A stretch of DNA of 64,000 nucleotides from NCBI RefSeq assembly GCF_003319115.1, contig NZ_QOHF01000004.1, forward strand, positions 208,856 through 272,855, read 5' to 3'. A program made the translations under genes and the position numbers. Below, one piece after another: positions 35,620 through 44,685 of this stretch (its first letter is position 1; each line of letters begins with the position of its first letter). The notes below the pieces were generated by a model. It ran no database searches. It worked only from the letters and a program-made list of their open reading frames with translations, and was not told the DNA's origin. Source of the DNA: Geodermatophilus sp. TF02-6. Lineage in GTDB: Bacteria > Actinomycetota > Actinomycetes > Mycobacteriales > Geodermatophilaceae.

Positions 35620-35946
35620 TCACTGGGCGCGCCAGGCGTTCCTGCGCCGGAAGAAGTCGGCCACCTTGATCAGGATCATGATCACGGCGATGCCGACGAT
35701 CCAGATGTCCTCGATGCGGCCCTCGTGGTTGCCGACGAGGTAGGCGAGGATGAACAGGATCGCGATCCACGAGGCGATCCGGCCCGCCCGGCCGGTCTCG
35801 CCGTGCCAGCCCCAGTCCTCCGGCCGCTCGTGCTCGATCGGCTGGGCGTCGCGGCGGACGATGCCCTCTTCCCGCCGGGGCTGGTTGACCCGGTCGGTCG
35901 CGGGGTGGTCCGTGGTGATCCGCTCGCGGTGGGTCTGCTCGGTCAC
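35620..35946 (-). CDS. DUF2631 family membrane protein
   Basis: A 108-aa protein of unknown function that sits next to dxr in many actinobacteria. A hydrophilic N-terminal half ([20 protein letters not shown], then WGWHGE) is followed by two transmembrane segments ([15 protein letters not shown] and [19 protein letters not shown]). GTG 35946 is preceded at six bases by a -10-like CACAAT on the minus strand, which suggests leaderless expression. Divergent from dxr. Confidence 0.85.
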   Translation of the reverse strand: MTEQTHRERITTDHPATDRVNQPRREEGIVRRDAQPIEHERPEDWGWHGETGRAGRIASWIAILFILAYLVGNHEGRIEDIWIVGIAVIMILIKVADFFRRRNAWRAQ

Positions 35947-35952
35947 GGCGCC

Positions 35953-35958
35953 ATTGTG
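35953..35958 (-). promoter_or_regulatory. Candidate -10 of the DUF2631 gene (CACAAT), leaderless type
   Basis: CACAAT on the minus strand, preceded by TGC, lies six bases before the GTG start, with no ribosome binding site between. It matches the -10 form seen before rpsP. Confidence 0.5.
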
Positions 35959-36034
35959 GCAGCCCGTGCTGCGGCCCACCTGCCGAGGGACGACGGCACG
36001 TCGCGGCCCTGCGGGCGTCGGGGAGGATGCCGGC

Positions 36035-37237
36035 GTGACCGGAGTGCGCGAGGTGACCGTGCTGGGCTCCACCGGGTCGATCGGCCGGCAGGCGATCGCC
36101 GTGGCCGAGCAGAACCCCGACCGGCTGCGCGTCACCGGGCTGGCCGCCGGCGGCGGGGACGTCGGCCTGCTGAGCGACCAGGCGCTGTCCCTCGGCGTCC
36201 GCACCGTCGCCGTGGCCCGCGCGAGCGCCGCCCAGGACCTGCAGCTGGCCTTCTACGCCGCCGCGTCCAAGCGCGGCTGGTCGGCGGGGGAGTACGCCCT
36301 GCCGGAGATCCTGGCCGGGCCGCGAGCGGCCGAGGAGCTCGCCGCCCGACCCGCCGACGTCGTCCTCAACGGGATCACCGGCTCGATCGGGCTGGGCCCG
36401 ACGCTGGCCGCGCTCGGAGCCGGGCGCACCGTCGCCCTGGCCAACAAGGAGTCCCTGGTGGCCGGCGGTGACCTCGTCCTCGCCGCTGCGGCGCCCGGGC
36501 AGCTGGTCCCGGTCGACTCCGAGCACTCCGCCCTGGCCCAGTGCCTGCGCGGCGGGCACATGAGCGAGGTGGCCCGGCTGGTGCTCACCGCCAGCGGCGG
36601 GCCGTTCCGCGGCCGCAGCGCCGCCGAGCTCGCCGACGTCACCGTGGAGCAGGCGCTGGCCCACCCGACCTGGGCCATGGGGCCGGTCGTGACGATCAAC
36701 TCGGCGACCCTGGTCAACAAGGGCCTGGAGCTCATCGAGGCGCACCTGCTCTTCGGCGTCCCCTACGCCGACATCGACGTCGTGGTGCACCCACAGTCGA
36801 TCGTGCACTCGATGGTCACCTTCGCCGACGGCGCCACCATCGCCCAGGCCAGCCCGCCGGACATGCGACTGCCCATCGCGCTGGCCCTGGCCTGGCCCGA
36901 CCGGCTGCCGCACGTCCAGCCGGCGCTGGACTGGTCGACGGCGAGTGCCTGGCAGTTCGCGCCGCTGGACGAGCGGGCGTTCCCCGCCGTCGGGCTGGCC
37001 CGCTCCGCCGGCCAGGCCGGGGGCGTGGCACCGGCGGTGTACAACGCGGCCAACGAGGAGGCGGTCGGCGCCTTCCTGGTGGGTCGGCTGCCGTTCCCCG
37101 GCATCGTCGACCTGGTCGCGCGTACCCTCGACGACGCGCCGGACCTCGGCGTTCCCACCTGCGTGGACGACGTGCTGGCCGCTGAGCGGTGGGCCCGGGA
37201 GCACGCCCGCGCCGCCATCTCCGGAGGCCGACACTGA
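36035..37237 (+). CDS. dxr: 1-deoxy-D-xylulose 5-phosphate reductoisomerase
   Basis: Second step of the MEP isoprenoid pathway (DXP to MEP, NADPH and divalent metal). The 400-aa protein shows the NADPH loop [26 protein letters not shown], the metal/substrate site [43 protein letters not shown] and the C-terminal [15 protein letters not shown] 36035 has GGGAGGA seven bases upstream, overlapping a -10-like GAGGAT. It leads directly into rseP and is near ispG, another MEP gene. Confidence 0.97.
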   Translation: MTGVREVTVLGSTGSIGRQAIAVAEQNPDRLRVTGLAAGGGDVGLLSDQALSLGVRTVAVARASAAQDLQLAFYAAASKRGWSAGEYALPEILAGPRAAEELAARPADVVLNGITGSIGLGPTLAALGAGRTVALANKESLVAGGDLVLAAAAPGQLVPVDSEHSALAQCLRGGHMSEVARLVLTASGGPFRGRSAAELADVTVEQALAHPTWAMGPVVTINSATLVNKGLELIEAHLLFGVPYADIDVVVHPQSIVHSMVTFADGATIAQASPPDMRLPIALALAWPDRLPHVQPALDWSTASAWQFAPLDERAFPAVGLARSAGQAGGVAPAVYNAANEEAVGAFLVGRLPFPGIVDLVARTLDDAPDLGVPTCVDDVLAAERWAREHARAAISGGRH

Positions 37238-37242
37238 GCGGA

Positions 37243-38607
37243 GTGCTCCTCACCGTCCTCGGGATCGTCGCGTTCGCCGTCGGCCTGCTGTTCTCCATCG
37301 CCTTCCACGAGGCCGGCCACTTCTTCTGGGCCCGGCGGTTCGGCATGCGGGTGCCGCAGTTCATGGTGGGCTTCGGCCCGACGGTGTGGTCGCGGTGGCG
37401 CGGCGAGACGGAGTACGGGCTCAAGGCCGTCCCGCTCGGGGGTTACATCCGCATCGTCGGGATGATCCCGCCCGCCGAGGAGGGCGAGAGCCGGCGCGCC
37501 ACCCGGATGCGCTCGTTCATCGCCGAGGTGCGCGGGCAGGCGCAGAACGACGTCCTGCCCACTGACGGCGACCGCGTCTTCTACCGGAAGCCGTGGTGGC
37601 AGCGGGTGATCGTGATGTTCGCCGGGCCGTTCCACAACCTGGTGCTGGCCGTCGTGTTCTTCGCGGTCACGCTGACCGTCGTCGGCACCAGCGTGTTCAC
37701 CACGACCGTGGGCCAGGTCCCGGCGTGCGTGCTGCCGGCCGGGGCCGCCAGCGCCACCGCCGAGGACCCGTGCTCGGTGCCGATCACCGCCGACGGACAG
37801 CGCTGCCAGGCCGGCGCGGCCGATTGCGCGCTGCCGCAGCAGAGCCCCGCCGCGGCCGCCGGGCTGCGCCCGGGCGACACCATCGTGGCGATCGGCGGTG
37901 AGCCGCTGACCCGCACCGCCTACGACAGCTGGACGGCGGTGCAGCAGGCGATCCGCAGCCACCCGGGGCAACCGCTGGCGCTGACCGTCGAGCGGGACGG
38001 CGAGCGGCGCGAGCTCACCGTCACGCCGATCCCCAACACCGTCTACGCCGATCCCGCGGACCCCGCCGCGGGGACCACGACCGCCGGCTACCTGGGCGTG
38101 TCCCCCACCGTCGAGCTGGCCCGCCAGGCGTGGAGCGACGTCCCCGGCTACTCCGGGATGATCACGGCCAGGTCGGTGGAGCGGCTGGTCGAGATCCCGC
38201 AGAAGATCCCGCAGCTGTTCCGGGCGGCCTTCCTCGGCGAGCAGCGCGACGCGAACGGGCCGGTCGGCGTCGTCGGCGTCGGCCGGATCTCCGGCGAGGT
38301 CTTCTCCATCCAGGCGTTCTCCGGCGCGGAGAAGGTCAGCTTCTTCCTCAGCCTGCTGGCCAGCATCAACCTGGTGCTGTTCCTGTTCAACCTGTTGCCG
38401 ATCTACCCGCTCGACGGCGGGCACATCGCCGGTGCGCTCTACGAGAAGGCGCGGTCGGTGGTCGCCCGGCTGCGCGGCCGGCCCGACCCCGGACCGTTCG
38501 ACATCGCCCGGCTGATGCCGGTCGCCTACGTGGTCGCCGGCCTGTTCATCGCGCTGTCCGGGCTGCTGCTGGTCGCCGACATCGTCAACCCCATCACGCT
38601 GCAGTAG
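37243..38607 (+). CDS. rseP: Site-2 membrane metalloprotease RseP/Rip1
   Basis: Intramembrane zinc protease that cleaves anti-sigma factors and other membrane proteins; Rip1 in mycobacteria. The 454-aa protein has HEAGH in its first transmembrane helix, an NPDG-type partner motif LDGGH near the C-terminus, a PDZ domain at about 200-270 (SPAAAAGLRPGDTIVAIGGE), and four hydrophobic segments. A cytoplasmic/luminal insert has two Cys pairs. GTG 37243, five bases past the dxr stop; a CTG at 37234 has a better-placed GGAGG. Confidence 0.94.
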   Translation: MLLTVLGIVAFAVGLLFSIAFHEAGHFFWARRFGMRVPQFMVGFGPTVWSRWRGETEYGLKAVPLGGYIRIVGMIPPAEEGESRRATRMRSFIAEVRGQAQNDVLPTDGDRVFYRKPWWQRVIVMFAGPFHNLVLAVVFFAVTLTVVGTSVFTTTVGQVPACVLPAGAASATAEDPCSVPITADGQRCQAGAADCALPQQSPAAAAGLRPGDTIVAIGGEPLTRTAYDSWTAVQQAIRSHPGQPLALTVERDGERRELTVTPIPNTVYADPADPAAGTTTAGYLGVSPTVELARQAWSDVPGYSGMITARSVERLVEIPQKIPQLFRAAFLGEQRDANGPVGVVGVGRISGEVFSIQAFSGAEKVSFFLSLLASINLVLFLFNLLPIYPLDGGHIAGALYEKARSVVARLRGRPDPGPFDIARLMPVAYVVAGLFIALSGLLLVADIVNPITLQ

Positions 38608-38657
38608 CCGCGGACGGGGTCACAGCGCCGTCACCAGCACCGCCGTGCCCAGCGGGC

Positions 38658-38663
38658 GATACT
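38658..38663 (+). promoter_or_regulatory. Candidate -10 of ispG (GATACT), leaderless type
   Basis: GATACT ends seven bases before the ispG ATG. No Shine-Dalgarno sequence lies between them. Confidence 0.5.
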
Positions 38664-38670
38664 GGGTGCC

Positions 38671-39846
38671 ATGGCGACCCCCGTCAGTCTCGGCATGCCC
38701 GCTGCACCCCCGCCCGTCCTGGCCCTCCGCCGCACGACCCGCCAGCTCGACGTCGGCGGCGTCGGGGTCGGCAGCGACTCCCCGGTCAGCGTGCAGTCGA
38801 TGACGACGACCAAGACCGCCGACGTCAACGCCACCCTGCAGCAGATCGCCGAGCTCACCGCCGCCGGCTGCCAGATCGTGCGGGTCGCCGTCCCCGACAC
38901 CGACGACGCCGAGGCGCTCCCGATCATCGCGAAGAGGTCGCAGATCCCGGTGATCGCCGACATCCACTTCCAGCCCCGCTACGTCTTCGCGGCGATCGAC
39001 GCCGGCTGCGCCGCCGTCCGGGTCAACCCCGGCAACATCAAGAAGTTCGACGACCGGGTCGGCGAGATCGCCCGGGCCGCCCAGGACGCCGGCATCCCCA
39101 TCCGCATCGGCGTCAACGCCGGCTCCCTCGACAAGCGGCTGCTGGCCAAGTACGGCAAGGCCACCCCGGAGGCGCTGGTCGAGTCGGCGCTGTGGGAGTG
39201 CTCGCTGTTCGAGGAGCACGACTTCCGCGACATCAAGATCTCGGTCAAGCACAACGACCCGGTGGTCATGGTGCGCGCCTACGAGCTGCTCGCCGCGCAG
39301 TGCGACTACCCGCTGCACCTCGGCGTCACCGAGGCCGGCCCGGCCTTCCAGGGCACGATCAAGTCCGCCGTCGCCTTCGGCGCGCTGCTCTCGCAGGGCA
39401 TCGGCGACACCATCCGCGTCTCCCTCTCCGCCCCGCCGGTGGAGGAGGTCAAGGTCGGCACCCAGATCCTCGAGTCGCTGAACCTGCGCCAGCGCGGCCT
39501 GGAGATCGTCAGCTGCCCCTCCTGCGGCCGCGCCCAGGTCGACGTCTACCGGCTCGCCGACGAGGTCACCGCCGGGCTGGACGGGCTCGAGGTGCCGTTG
39601 CGGGTCGCGGTCATGGGCTGCGTCGTCAACGGCCCGGGGGAGGCCCGCGAGGCCGACCTGGGCGTCGCCTCCGGCAACGGCAAGGGCCAGATCTTCGTCA
39701 AGGGCGAGGTCGTCAAGACCGTCCCCGAGTCGCAGATCGTCGAGACGCTGATCGAGGAGGCGCTGCGCCTGGCTGCCGAGATGCCGACCGGTGAGCACGT
39801 CGACGCCGGCGCCCCGCCCGGTGCGCCCGTCGTCACCGTCGGCTGA
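38671..39846 (+). CDS. ispG: 4-hydroxy-3-methylbut-2-en-1-yl diphosphate synthase
   Basis: Iron-sulfur enzyme of the MEP pathway. The 391-aa protein has the TIM-barrel start ([27 protein letters not shown]), [16 protein letters not shown], and the C-terminal [4Fe-4S] ligands in SCPSCGRAQ and the [14 protein letters not shown] motif. ATG 38671. Completes the dxr-rseP-ispG block. Confidence 0.97.
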   Translation: MATPVSLGMPAAPPPVLALRRTTRQLDVGGVGVGSDSPVSVQSMTTTKTADVNATLQQIAELTAAGCQIVRVAVPDTDDAEALPIIAKRSQIPVIADIHFQPRYVFAAIDAGCAAVRVNPGNIKKFDDRVGEIARAAQDAGIPIRIGVNAGSLDKRLLAKYGKATPEALVESALWECSLFEEHDFRDIKISVKHNDPVVMVRAYELLAAQCDYPLHLGVTEAGPAFQGTIKSAVAFGALLSQGIGDTIRVSLSAPPVEEVKVGTQILESLNLRQRGLEIVSCPSCGRAQVDVYRLADEVTAGLDGLEVPLRVAVMGCVVNGPGEAREADLGVASGNGKGQIFVKGEVVKTVPESQIVETLIEEALRLAAEMPTGEHVDAGAPPGAPVVTVG

Positions 39847-39854
39847 CGACTCCG

Positions 39855-40787
39855 GTGCTCCGCACCCCGGTGTCTTCCCCCCACCCCGCCACCCCGGTGT
39901 CTTCCCCCCACCCCGCCACCCCGGTGTCTTCCCCCCACCCCGCCACCCCGACGGCTCGCGTCCTCGACGAGACCGACGAGCCGACCGTCCGCCGCCTGCT
40001 CGCCACCGACCCGGTGGCTGCCTGCGTCATCGCGGGCCGGGTGGAGGCCGCCGGCACCACGACCGCGGCGCTGGGCGCCCCGCTCTGGGGCTTCGGCGCC
40101 GGCCGCTCGCTGGAGGCGGTGTGCCTGGCCGGGGCCAACCTCATCCCCTTCGCCCTGCCCGGGGCCGAGCAGGCCGCGGCGGTCGCGTTCGCCGAGCGGG
40201 CCCGCCGGGCCGGACGCCGCTGCTCCACGATCGTCGGGCCGGCCGCCGCGGTGGGCCCGCTGTGGGAGCTGCTGGAGCCCGCCTGGGGCCCGGCCCGCGA
40301 CCACCGCCCCCGCCAGCCGCTGCTGGCCATCGAGGGGCCGCCGGCCGTGGCACCCGAGCCCCGGGTCCGCCCGGTGCGCCCGGCCGAGACCGACGTTCTC
40401 CTGCCGGCGGCGGTGGCGATGTTCACCGAGGAGGTCGGCGTCAGCCCGCTGCGGCTCGACGGCGGCGCCAGCTACCGCGCGCGGGTGGCCGACCTGGTGC
40501 GCGCCGGGCAGTCAGTGGCCTGGATCGAGGACGGCCAGGTGCTGTTCAAGGCCGAGATCGGCGCGGTCTCGCGCGGTGTCTGCCAGGTACAGGGGGTCTG
40601 GGTCGCGCCGGCCCACCGCGGCCGCGGCATCGGCACCGCGGGCACCGCCGCCGTGGTCGAGTACGCCCGGACCACGATCGCCCCGGTCGTCAGCCTCTAC
40701 GTCAACGACTTCAACACCGCCGCCCGCGCCGCCTACGCCCGGGTCGGCTTCCGCGAGGTCGGCCGGTTCGCCAGCGTCCTCTTCTGA
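39855..40787 (+). CDS. DUF4081-GNAT acetyltransferase with an N-terminal tandem repeat
   Basis: A protein of up to 310 aa, located after ispG as in many actinobacteria. DUF4081 begins near residue 35 (ARVLDETDEPTVRRLLATDP), and the C-terminal GNAT domain has GVWVAPAHRGRGIGTAGTAA and a closing YVNDFNTAARAAYARVGF. Residues 4-30 are three exact copies of TPVSSPHPA from a 27-bp tandem repeat. In-frame GTG codons at 39855, 39870, 39897 and 39924 are all possible starts, so the true N-terminus is uncertain. Substrate unknown. Confidence 0.85.
   Translation: MLRTPVSSPHPATPVSSPHPATPVSSPHPATPTARVLDETDEPTVRRLLATDPVAACVIAGRVEAAGTTTAALGAPLWGFGAGRSLEAVCLAGANLIPFALPGAEQAAAVAFAERARRAGRRCSTIVGPAAAVGPLWELLEPAWGPARDHRPRQPLLAIEGPPAVAPEPRVRPVRPAETDVLLPAAVAMFTEEVGVSPLRLDGGASYRARVADLVRAGQSVAWIEDGQVLFKAEIGAVSRGVCQVQGVWVAPAHRGRGIGTAGTAAVVEYARTTIAPVVSLYVNDFNTAARAAYARVGFREVGRFASVLF
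39864..39944 (+). repeat. 27-bp tandem repeat, three copies, at the 5' end of a GNAT gene
   Basis: Three identical units at 39864, 39891 and 39918, each ACCCCGGTG TCTTCCCCC CACCCCGCC. The period keeps the frame, and each unit carries an in-frame GTG. Confidence 0.95.
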
Positions 40788-40909
40788 CGCGCCCCCCTCC
40801 GGACCGCCTCCCCGACGGTGCCTTCCCGGCGCACTGCGTCCCCGCGTCGCCTTCCCGGCGGTCCGCGGTGCTCCCGGCCCGCCGCCACGGCCTGCGGACC
40901 GCCGTCTGG

Positions 40910-40915
40910 AACGCT
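40910..40915 (+). promoter_or_regulatory. Candidate -10 of the PBP gene (AACGCT), leaderless type
   Basis: AACGCT lies eight bases upstream of the GTG start of the penicillin-binding protein gene. The bases between are a C-run, with no ribosome binding site. Confidence 0.4.
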
Positions 40916-40923
40916 GTTCCCCC

Positions 40924-42834
40924 GTGCACACACGACGGCGGACGGCCCTGGCATCCACGCTCGCGCTGCTGGCCGTGCCCGTGCTGGCCGCCTGCTCGGG
41001 AAGCGCGGAGGACGACGTCCGCGCCGCAGCGGAGGCCTTTCTCACGGCATGGGCCGGCGGCGACACCCACGCCGCCGCCGACGCCACCACCGACCCCGCC
41101 GCGGCGACCGCGCTGCTCGACCGGACCGCCGCCGACCTGCCCGGCGCGACGCTGCACACCGACCTGGGCGACGTCGCGGTCGACGACGGCGCCGCCACCG
41201 TCGACTGGACCGCCACCTGGGACCTCGCGGCCGCCCCCGACTGGAGCTACCCGGCCACCCTGCGGCTGCGCGAGGCCGACGAGGGGTGGGACGTCGTCGC
41301 CGAGCCCACCCTGGTGCACCCGGAGCTCGGCGCGGGCCAGCACCTGGTGCTCCAGCGGGAGCTCCCCGAACGCGCGGCGATCACCGACGCGGACGGCTCG
41401 CCGCTGTTCACCCCCACCGAGGTGGTCGACGTCGGGGTCGACCCGGCCCAGGTCACCGACCTGCCGGCGCTGGCCGCGGCCCTGTCGGCGGCCACCGGCG
41501 TCGCCGCGGAGGAGATCGTCGCCGACGTCCAGGCCGCGTCGCCGGGCCAGTTCGTCCCGGTGATCACGCTGCGCCGCCCGGACTTCGAGGCGATCCGCGC
41601 CCAGGTCTACGACCTACCCGGCGCCGTCTTCCCCACCGCGACCCGGCTGCTGGCCCCCACGGCCCGCTTCGCCTCCGCGCTGCTCGGCCGGGTGGGCCCG
41701 GCCACGGCCGAGGTCCTCGACGAGACCACCGAGGACGGCGTCCCCACCTACGCCGCCGGCGACCAGCTCGGCCTCTCCGGCCTGCAGCGCGCCTACCAGC
41801 AGCAGCTGACCGGCACGCCCGGCTTCACCGTCTCGGTGGCCAGCACCGACCAGGCCACGGGGGACGCCGGCCGGCAGGTCGCCGCGGTCGCCCCGGTGCC
41901 CGGCACGCCGATCCGGACGCCGCTGGTGCGCGCGGTCCAGGACGCCGCCGACGCCGCCGTCGCCACGCAGCCGCTGCCCACCCACCTGGTGGTCGTCCGG
42001 CCCGGCACCGGCGAGGTCCTGGCCGTCTCCTCCAACGAGGCGGCCGCCGCGGGCAACGCGCTCACCGGCCGGTACCCGCCCGGGTCGAGCATGAAGGTGG
42101 TCACCGCGACCGCGCTGCTGGGCGCCGGCGCGCTGACCCCGCAGACGCCGGTGCCCTGCCCCGGCACGTTCGTCGTCGACGGCCGCGAGTTCGAGAACGC
42201 CGACCAGTTCGACCTGGGCACGGTGCCGTTCACCGAGGCGTTCGCGCAGTCCTGCAACACCACTTTCATGCAGCAGGCGCTGCAGCTCCCCGACGACGCG
42301 CTGGCCGCCGCGGCCGCTTCCTACGGGGTGGGCACCGACTGGCGGCTGCCGGTCGACGTCTTCAGCGGCAGCGTCCCGGCCGACAGCACGGGGACGACGA
42401 AGGCGGCCGACGCGATTGGCCAGGGGCAGGTGCTGATGAGCCCGGCCCAGCTGGCCCTCGTGGCCGCCGGCGTGGCCAGCGGCACCCCGGCCGTGCCGGT
42501 GGAGGTCGTCGGCGCCGACCCGGCCGGCCCGACCCCGACCGGCCCCTCGCAGCAGGTGCTCGACGCGCTGCGGCCGATGATGCGCCAGGTGGTGCTCTCG
42601 GGGACGGCCACCGCCCTGGCCGACCGCGGCGAGGTCTACGGCAAGACCGGCACGGCCGAGTACGGCAGCAACACCCCGCCGGACGCGCACGGCTGGTTCG
42701 CGGGCTACCGGCTCGGTGGCCCGCAGGGCGACGGCACCACCGGGGACATCGCCTTCGCCGTCCTCGTCGAGGGCGGGCAGACCAGTCGGCTGGCCGTCGA
42801 CGTGACCGACGCCTTCCTCGGCGACCTGGGCTGA
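40924..42834 (+). CDS. Penicillin-binding transpeptidase lipoprotein (MecA-like)
   Basis: A 636-aa class B PBP that cross-links peptidoglycan outside the membrane. A lipobox (VLAAC, lipidated Cys at about residue 22) replaces the usual transmembrane anchor. Next come an NTF2-like MecA N-terminal domain (EAFLTAWAGGDTHAAADATT), a dimerisation domain, and a transpeptidase with SxxK in PGSSMKVVT, SxN in FAQSCNTTF and KTG in YGKTGTAEYG. This layout is typical of the actinobacterial PBP found after ispG and a GNAT gene. GTG 40924. Confidence 0.93.
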   Translation: MHTRRRTALASTLALLAVPVLAACSGSAEDDVRAAAEAFLTAWAGGDTHAAADATTDPAAATALLDRTAADLPGATLHTDLGDVAVDDGAATVDWTATWDLAAAPDWSYPATLRLREADEGWDVVAEPTLVHPELGAGQHLVLQRELPERAAITDADGSPLFTPTEVVDVGVDPAQVTDLPALAAALSAATGVAAEEIVADVQAASPGQFVPVITLRRPDFEAIRAQVYDLPGAVFPTATRLLAPTARFASALLGRVGPATAEVLDETTEDGVPTYAAGDQLGLSGLQRAYQQQLTGTPGFTVSVASTDQATGDAGRQVAAVAPVPGTPIRTPLVRAVQDAADAAVATQPLPTHLVVVRPGTGEVLAVSSNEAAAAGNALTGRYPPGSSMKVVTATALLGAGALTPQTPVPCPGTFVVDGREFENADQFDLGTVPFTEAFAQSCNTTFMQQALQLPDDALAAAAASYGVGTDWRLPVDVFSGSVPADSTGTTKAADAIGQGQVLMSPAQLALVAAGVASGTPAVPVEVVGADPAGPTPTGPSQQVLDALRPMMRQVVLSGTATALADRGEVYGKTGTAEYGSNTPPDAHGWFAGYRLGGPQGDGTTGDIAFAVLVEGGQTSRLAVDVTDAFLGDLG

Positions 42835-42835
42835 T

Positions 42836-42892
42836 GAAGGACCCCGTCCTCCCCACCCCTCGCAGGCTCGGGCCGGTGCCCTGGACGGGGCC
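42836..42892. repeat. Family A hairpin repeat after the PBP gene
   Basis: Outer stem CCCCGTCC (42842-42849) with GGACGGGG (42883-42890), loop TCGCAGGCTC at 42860-42869; the inner stem is weaker. It lies between the PBP stop and the end of a convergent gene. Confidence 0.85.
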
Positions 42893-42906
42893 GTGGGTCA
42901 GTCCTC

Positions 42907-43359
42907 CTACAGGCCGGGGAAGGCGGTGGTGGTCGGTGTCCGGCCGGCCGCAGCACGCCAACCCACCGCACGCACCTCCGCGGCGGACAGCTCGTCCACC
43001 GCCAGCTGCCGCACCTCCACCGACACGGCCTGGTCGAGCACCCGCACCCACGCCGCGGCCACGCCGTCCTCCAGGTCGACGGCCAGGGCCGCGGCGTCGA
43101 CGGGGGAGAGGACCGGGAACGGCAGCGCGTAGGCCGGCTCCGCGGCCACCGGGTCGTCGCCGCGCTGCCGCAGCAGCTCCACCAGCCGGTCTCGCACGTC
43201 GCGGTGGGCGACGTCCGCCGCGAACGCCTGGGGCCGGGAGTCCGGCGCCAGCCCCGCGCCCACCGTGCCGTATCCCCAGACCGCGGCGTGCTCGGCGGCC
43301 AGGACCGCGCGCAGCGCCGCGCTCTCCGTGCCCTCGTCGCGGGCGCCGTCCTCAGCCAC
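42907..43359 (-). CDS. DUF4439 ferritin-like protein
   Basis: A 150-aa helical protein. The AEHAAVWGYGTVGA block and the helix pattern (ESAALRAVLAAEHAA; RDRLVELLRQRGDDP; LEDGVAAAWVRVLDQA) match DUF4439, a ferritin-like four-helix domain. Function unknown; only one Glu-x2-His-like pair (EHAAVW) is seen, so metal binding is uncertain. GTG 43359. Second gene of an operon with the lipoprotein gene, 27 bases downstream of its stop. Confidence 0.8.
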   Translation of the reverse strand: MAEDGARDEGTESAALRAVLAAEHAAVWGYGTVGAGLAPDSRPQAFAADVAHRDVRDRLVELLRQRGDDPVAAEPAYALPFPVLSPVDAAALAVDLEDGVAAAWVRVLDQAVSVEVRQLAVDELSAAEVRAVGWRAAAGRTPTTTAFPGL

Positions 43360-43386
43360 GGGCGGCCCTCCTCGGCCGGGTGCCGG

Positions 43387-43875
43387 TCACGCCAGCGCCG
43401 CCGCGTGGCCGCGCAGCCCCGCGGCGACCGAGCCCAGCAGGGCCGCCCGCGCGCCGGTCTGGCCGGTGCTGGCACCGGCGTGCGCGTCCGCGGCCGCGGT
43501 CACCTGCCCGCGCAGCCACGCCCGCACGTCAGAGCCGGCCGGCGGCGCTCCGGCGGACAGGGAGGGCCGAACCGGGGACGGGCCGGGCGAGGGCGCCGCG
43601 GCGCGCAGCCGGTCGAGCTGGTCGCCGGCCTGCGCGGCGAGGCCGGCCACCTCGCTGCCGAGGACGGCGTCGGCGGCCGCCGCCGCGGCGTAGGCGGCGA
43701 CGAGCGACTCCTGCACGGCCACCTGGCCGGCCAGCCGGTCGGCCTGCTCGCTGGCTGCGGATCCGCCGGAGGAACCCGGCGTGCAGCCGACGGCGAGCAG
43801 GGCCAGTCCGGCCGAGGCCGCCAGGAGCGCGCGCCGGGACAAGCCCGGGGGAGCGGGCGCGGGAGAGGAGGGCAT
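43387..43875 (-). CDS. Tat- or Sec-exported lipoprotein, helical
   Basis: A lipoprotein of about 162 aa with a twin-arginine-like start (LSRRALLAASAGLALLAVGC) and lipobox LAVGC. The mature part is Ala-rich and helical (residues ~40-90 and ~115-162). I recognise no firm family; it may be a partner of, or a diverged half like, the DUF4439 protein that follows. ATG 43875 has GAGAGG at a suitable distance; ATG 43884 is an alternative with that site too close. Confidence 0.7.
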   Translation of the reverse strand: MPSSPAPAPPGLSRRALLAASAGLALLAVGCTPGSSGGSAASEQADRLAGQVAVQESLVAAYAAAAAADAVLGSEVAGLAAQAGDQLDRLRAAAPSPGPSPVRPSLSAGAPPAGSDVRAWLRGQVTAAADAHAGASTGQTGARAALLGSVAAGLRGHAAALA

Positions 43876-43971
43876 CGCCGTCATCCTCTCAGCCCGGCAC
43901 CGGCCGGCCCGACAGCACACCGCAGCCGGGCCGGTCCCCGGCGCCGGCTCTCGGCGGACAGCGGTGAGCGG

Positions 43972-43977
43972 TAGCCT
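43972..43977 (+). promoter_or_regulatory. Candidate -10 of the rimP-nusA operon (TAGCCT)
   Basis: TAGCCT lies about 118 bases before the rimP start in the divergent gap. The same hexamer occurs before rpsO (58000-58005). No clear -35 was recognised. Confidence 0.35.
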
Positions 43978-44094
43978 GACCCTTCGCCCGGTACCGGGCC
44001 CGGCGGCGTGTCCGCCGCCGCCCGCGGGGGCTCCGACACCGGACGGGATCCGCCGCGCGCCCGCCACCGACCGAGCCAGGAGAGGGAGGGGACC

Positions 44095-44685
44095 GTGTCC
44101 GCCGCTTCCCGCACCGATCCCGTCGCGACCCGCCTGGCCGGCGTGATCGGTCCGGTCGTCGACACCGCCGGGTACGACCTCGAGGAGCTGGTCGTCACCC
44201 CCGCCGGCCGGCGCAGCGTCATCCGCGTGGTGGTCGACCGGGACGCCGGAGTGACCCTCGACGACGTCGCCGAGGTGAGCCGGGCGGTGTCCGCGGCCCT
44301 CGACGAGCACGACGGCGACATGGGCCGCGCCCCGTACGTGCTGGAGGTCACCAGCCCCGGGGTCGACCGGCCGCTGACCGAGCCCCGGCACTGGCGGCGC
44401 AACACCGGCCGGCTGGTCACCGTCGGCGTCGGGCCGGCGGGCGCGACCGAGCAGGTGACCGCGCGGCTGCTCGAGGTCGACGACACCGGGGTGATCCTGG
44501 CCGTGGAGGTCACGGGCAAGCCGGGGGCGAGGAAGCGGCCGCCCACCGAGCGGCGGGTGCCGTGGCAGGAGCTGGGCACGGGCCGCGTCCAGGTGGAGTT
44601 CGCCCGGGGCGGGGCGGCGGTGGACGAGGCGGACCCGGACCAGCAGCCCGATCCCGCAGACGAGGACGACGGAGGAGGACAGTGA
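44095..44685 (+). CDS. rimP: Ribosome maturation factor RimP
   Basis: Acts in late 30S assembly. The 196-aa protein has the RimP core ([52 protein letters not shown]) and an acidic C-terminal tail. GTG 44095 is preceded by GGAGAGGGAGGGG. Its stop overlaps nusA by GTGA: the standard start of the nusA-infB operon. Confidence 0.96.
   Translation: MSAASRTDPVATRLAGVIGPVVDTAGYDLEELVVTPAGRRSVIRVVVDRDAGVTLDDVAEVSRAVSAALDEHDGDMGRAPYVLEVTSPGVDRPLTEPRHWRRNTGRLVTVGVGPAGATEQVTARLLEVDDTGVILAVEVTGKPGARKRPPTERRVPWQELGTGRVQVEFARGGAAVDEADPDQQPDPADEDDGGGQ

Noticed and set aside
40800..40865. Long-range CGGACCGCC/GGCGGTCCG pairing after the GNAT gene as a terminator
   Set aside because: The 9-bp stem has a 48-base loop, too weak to report as a feature.
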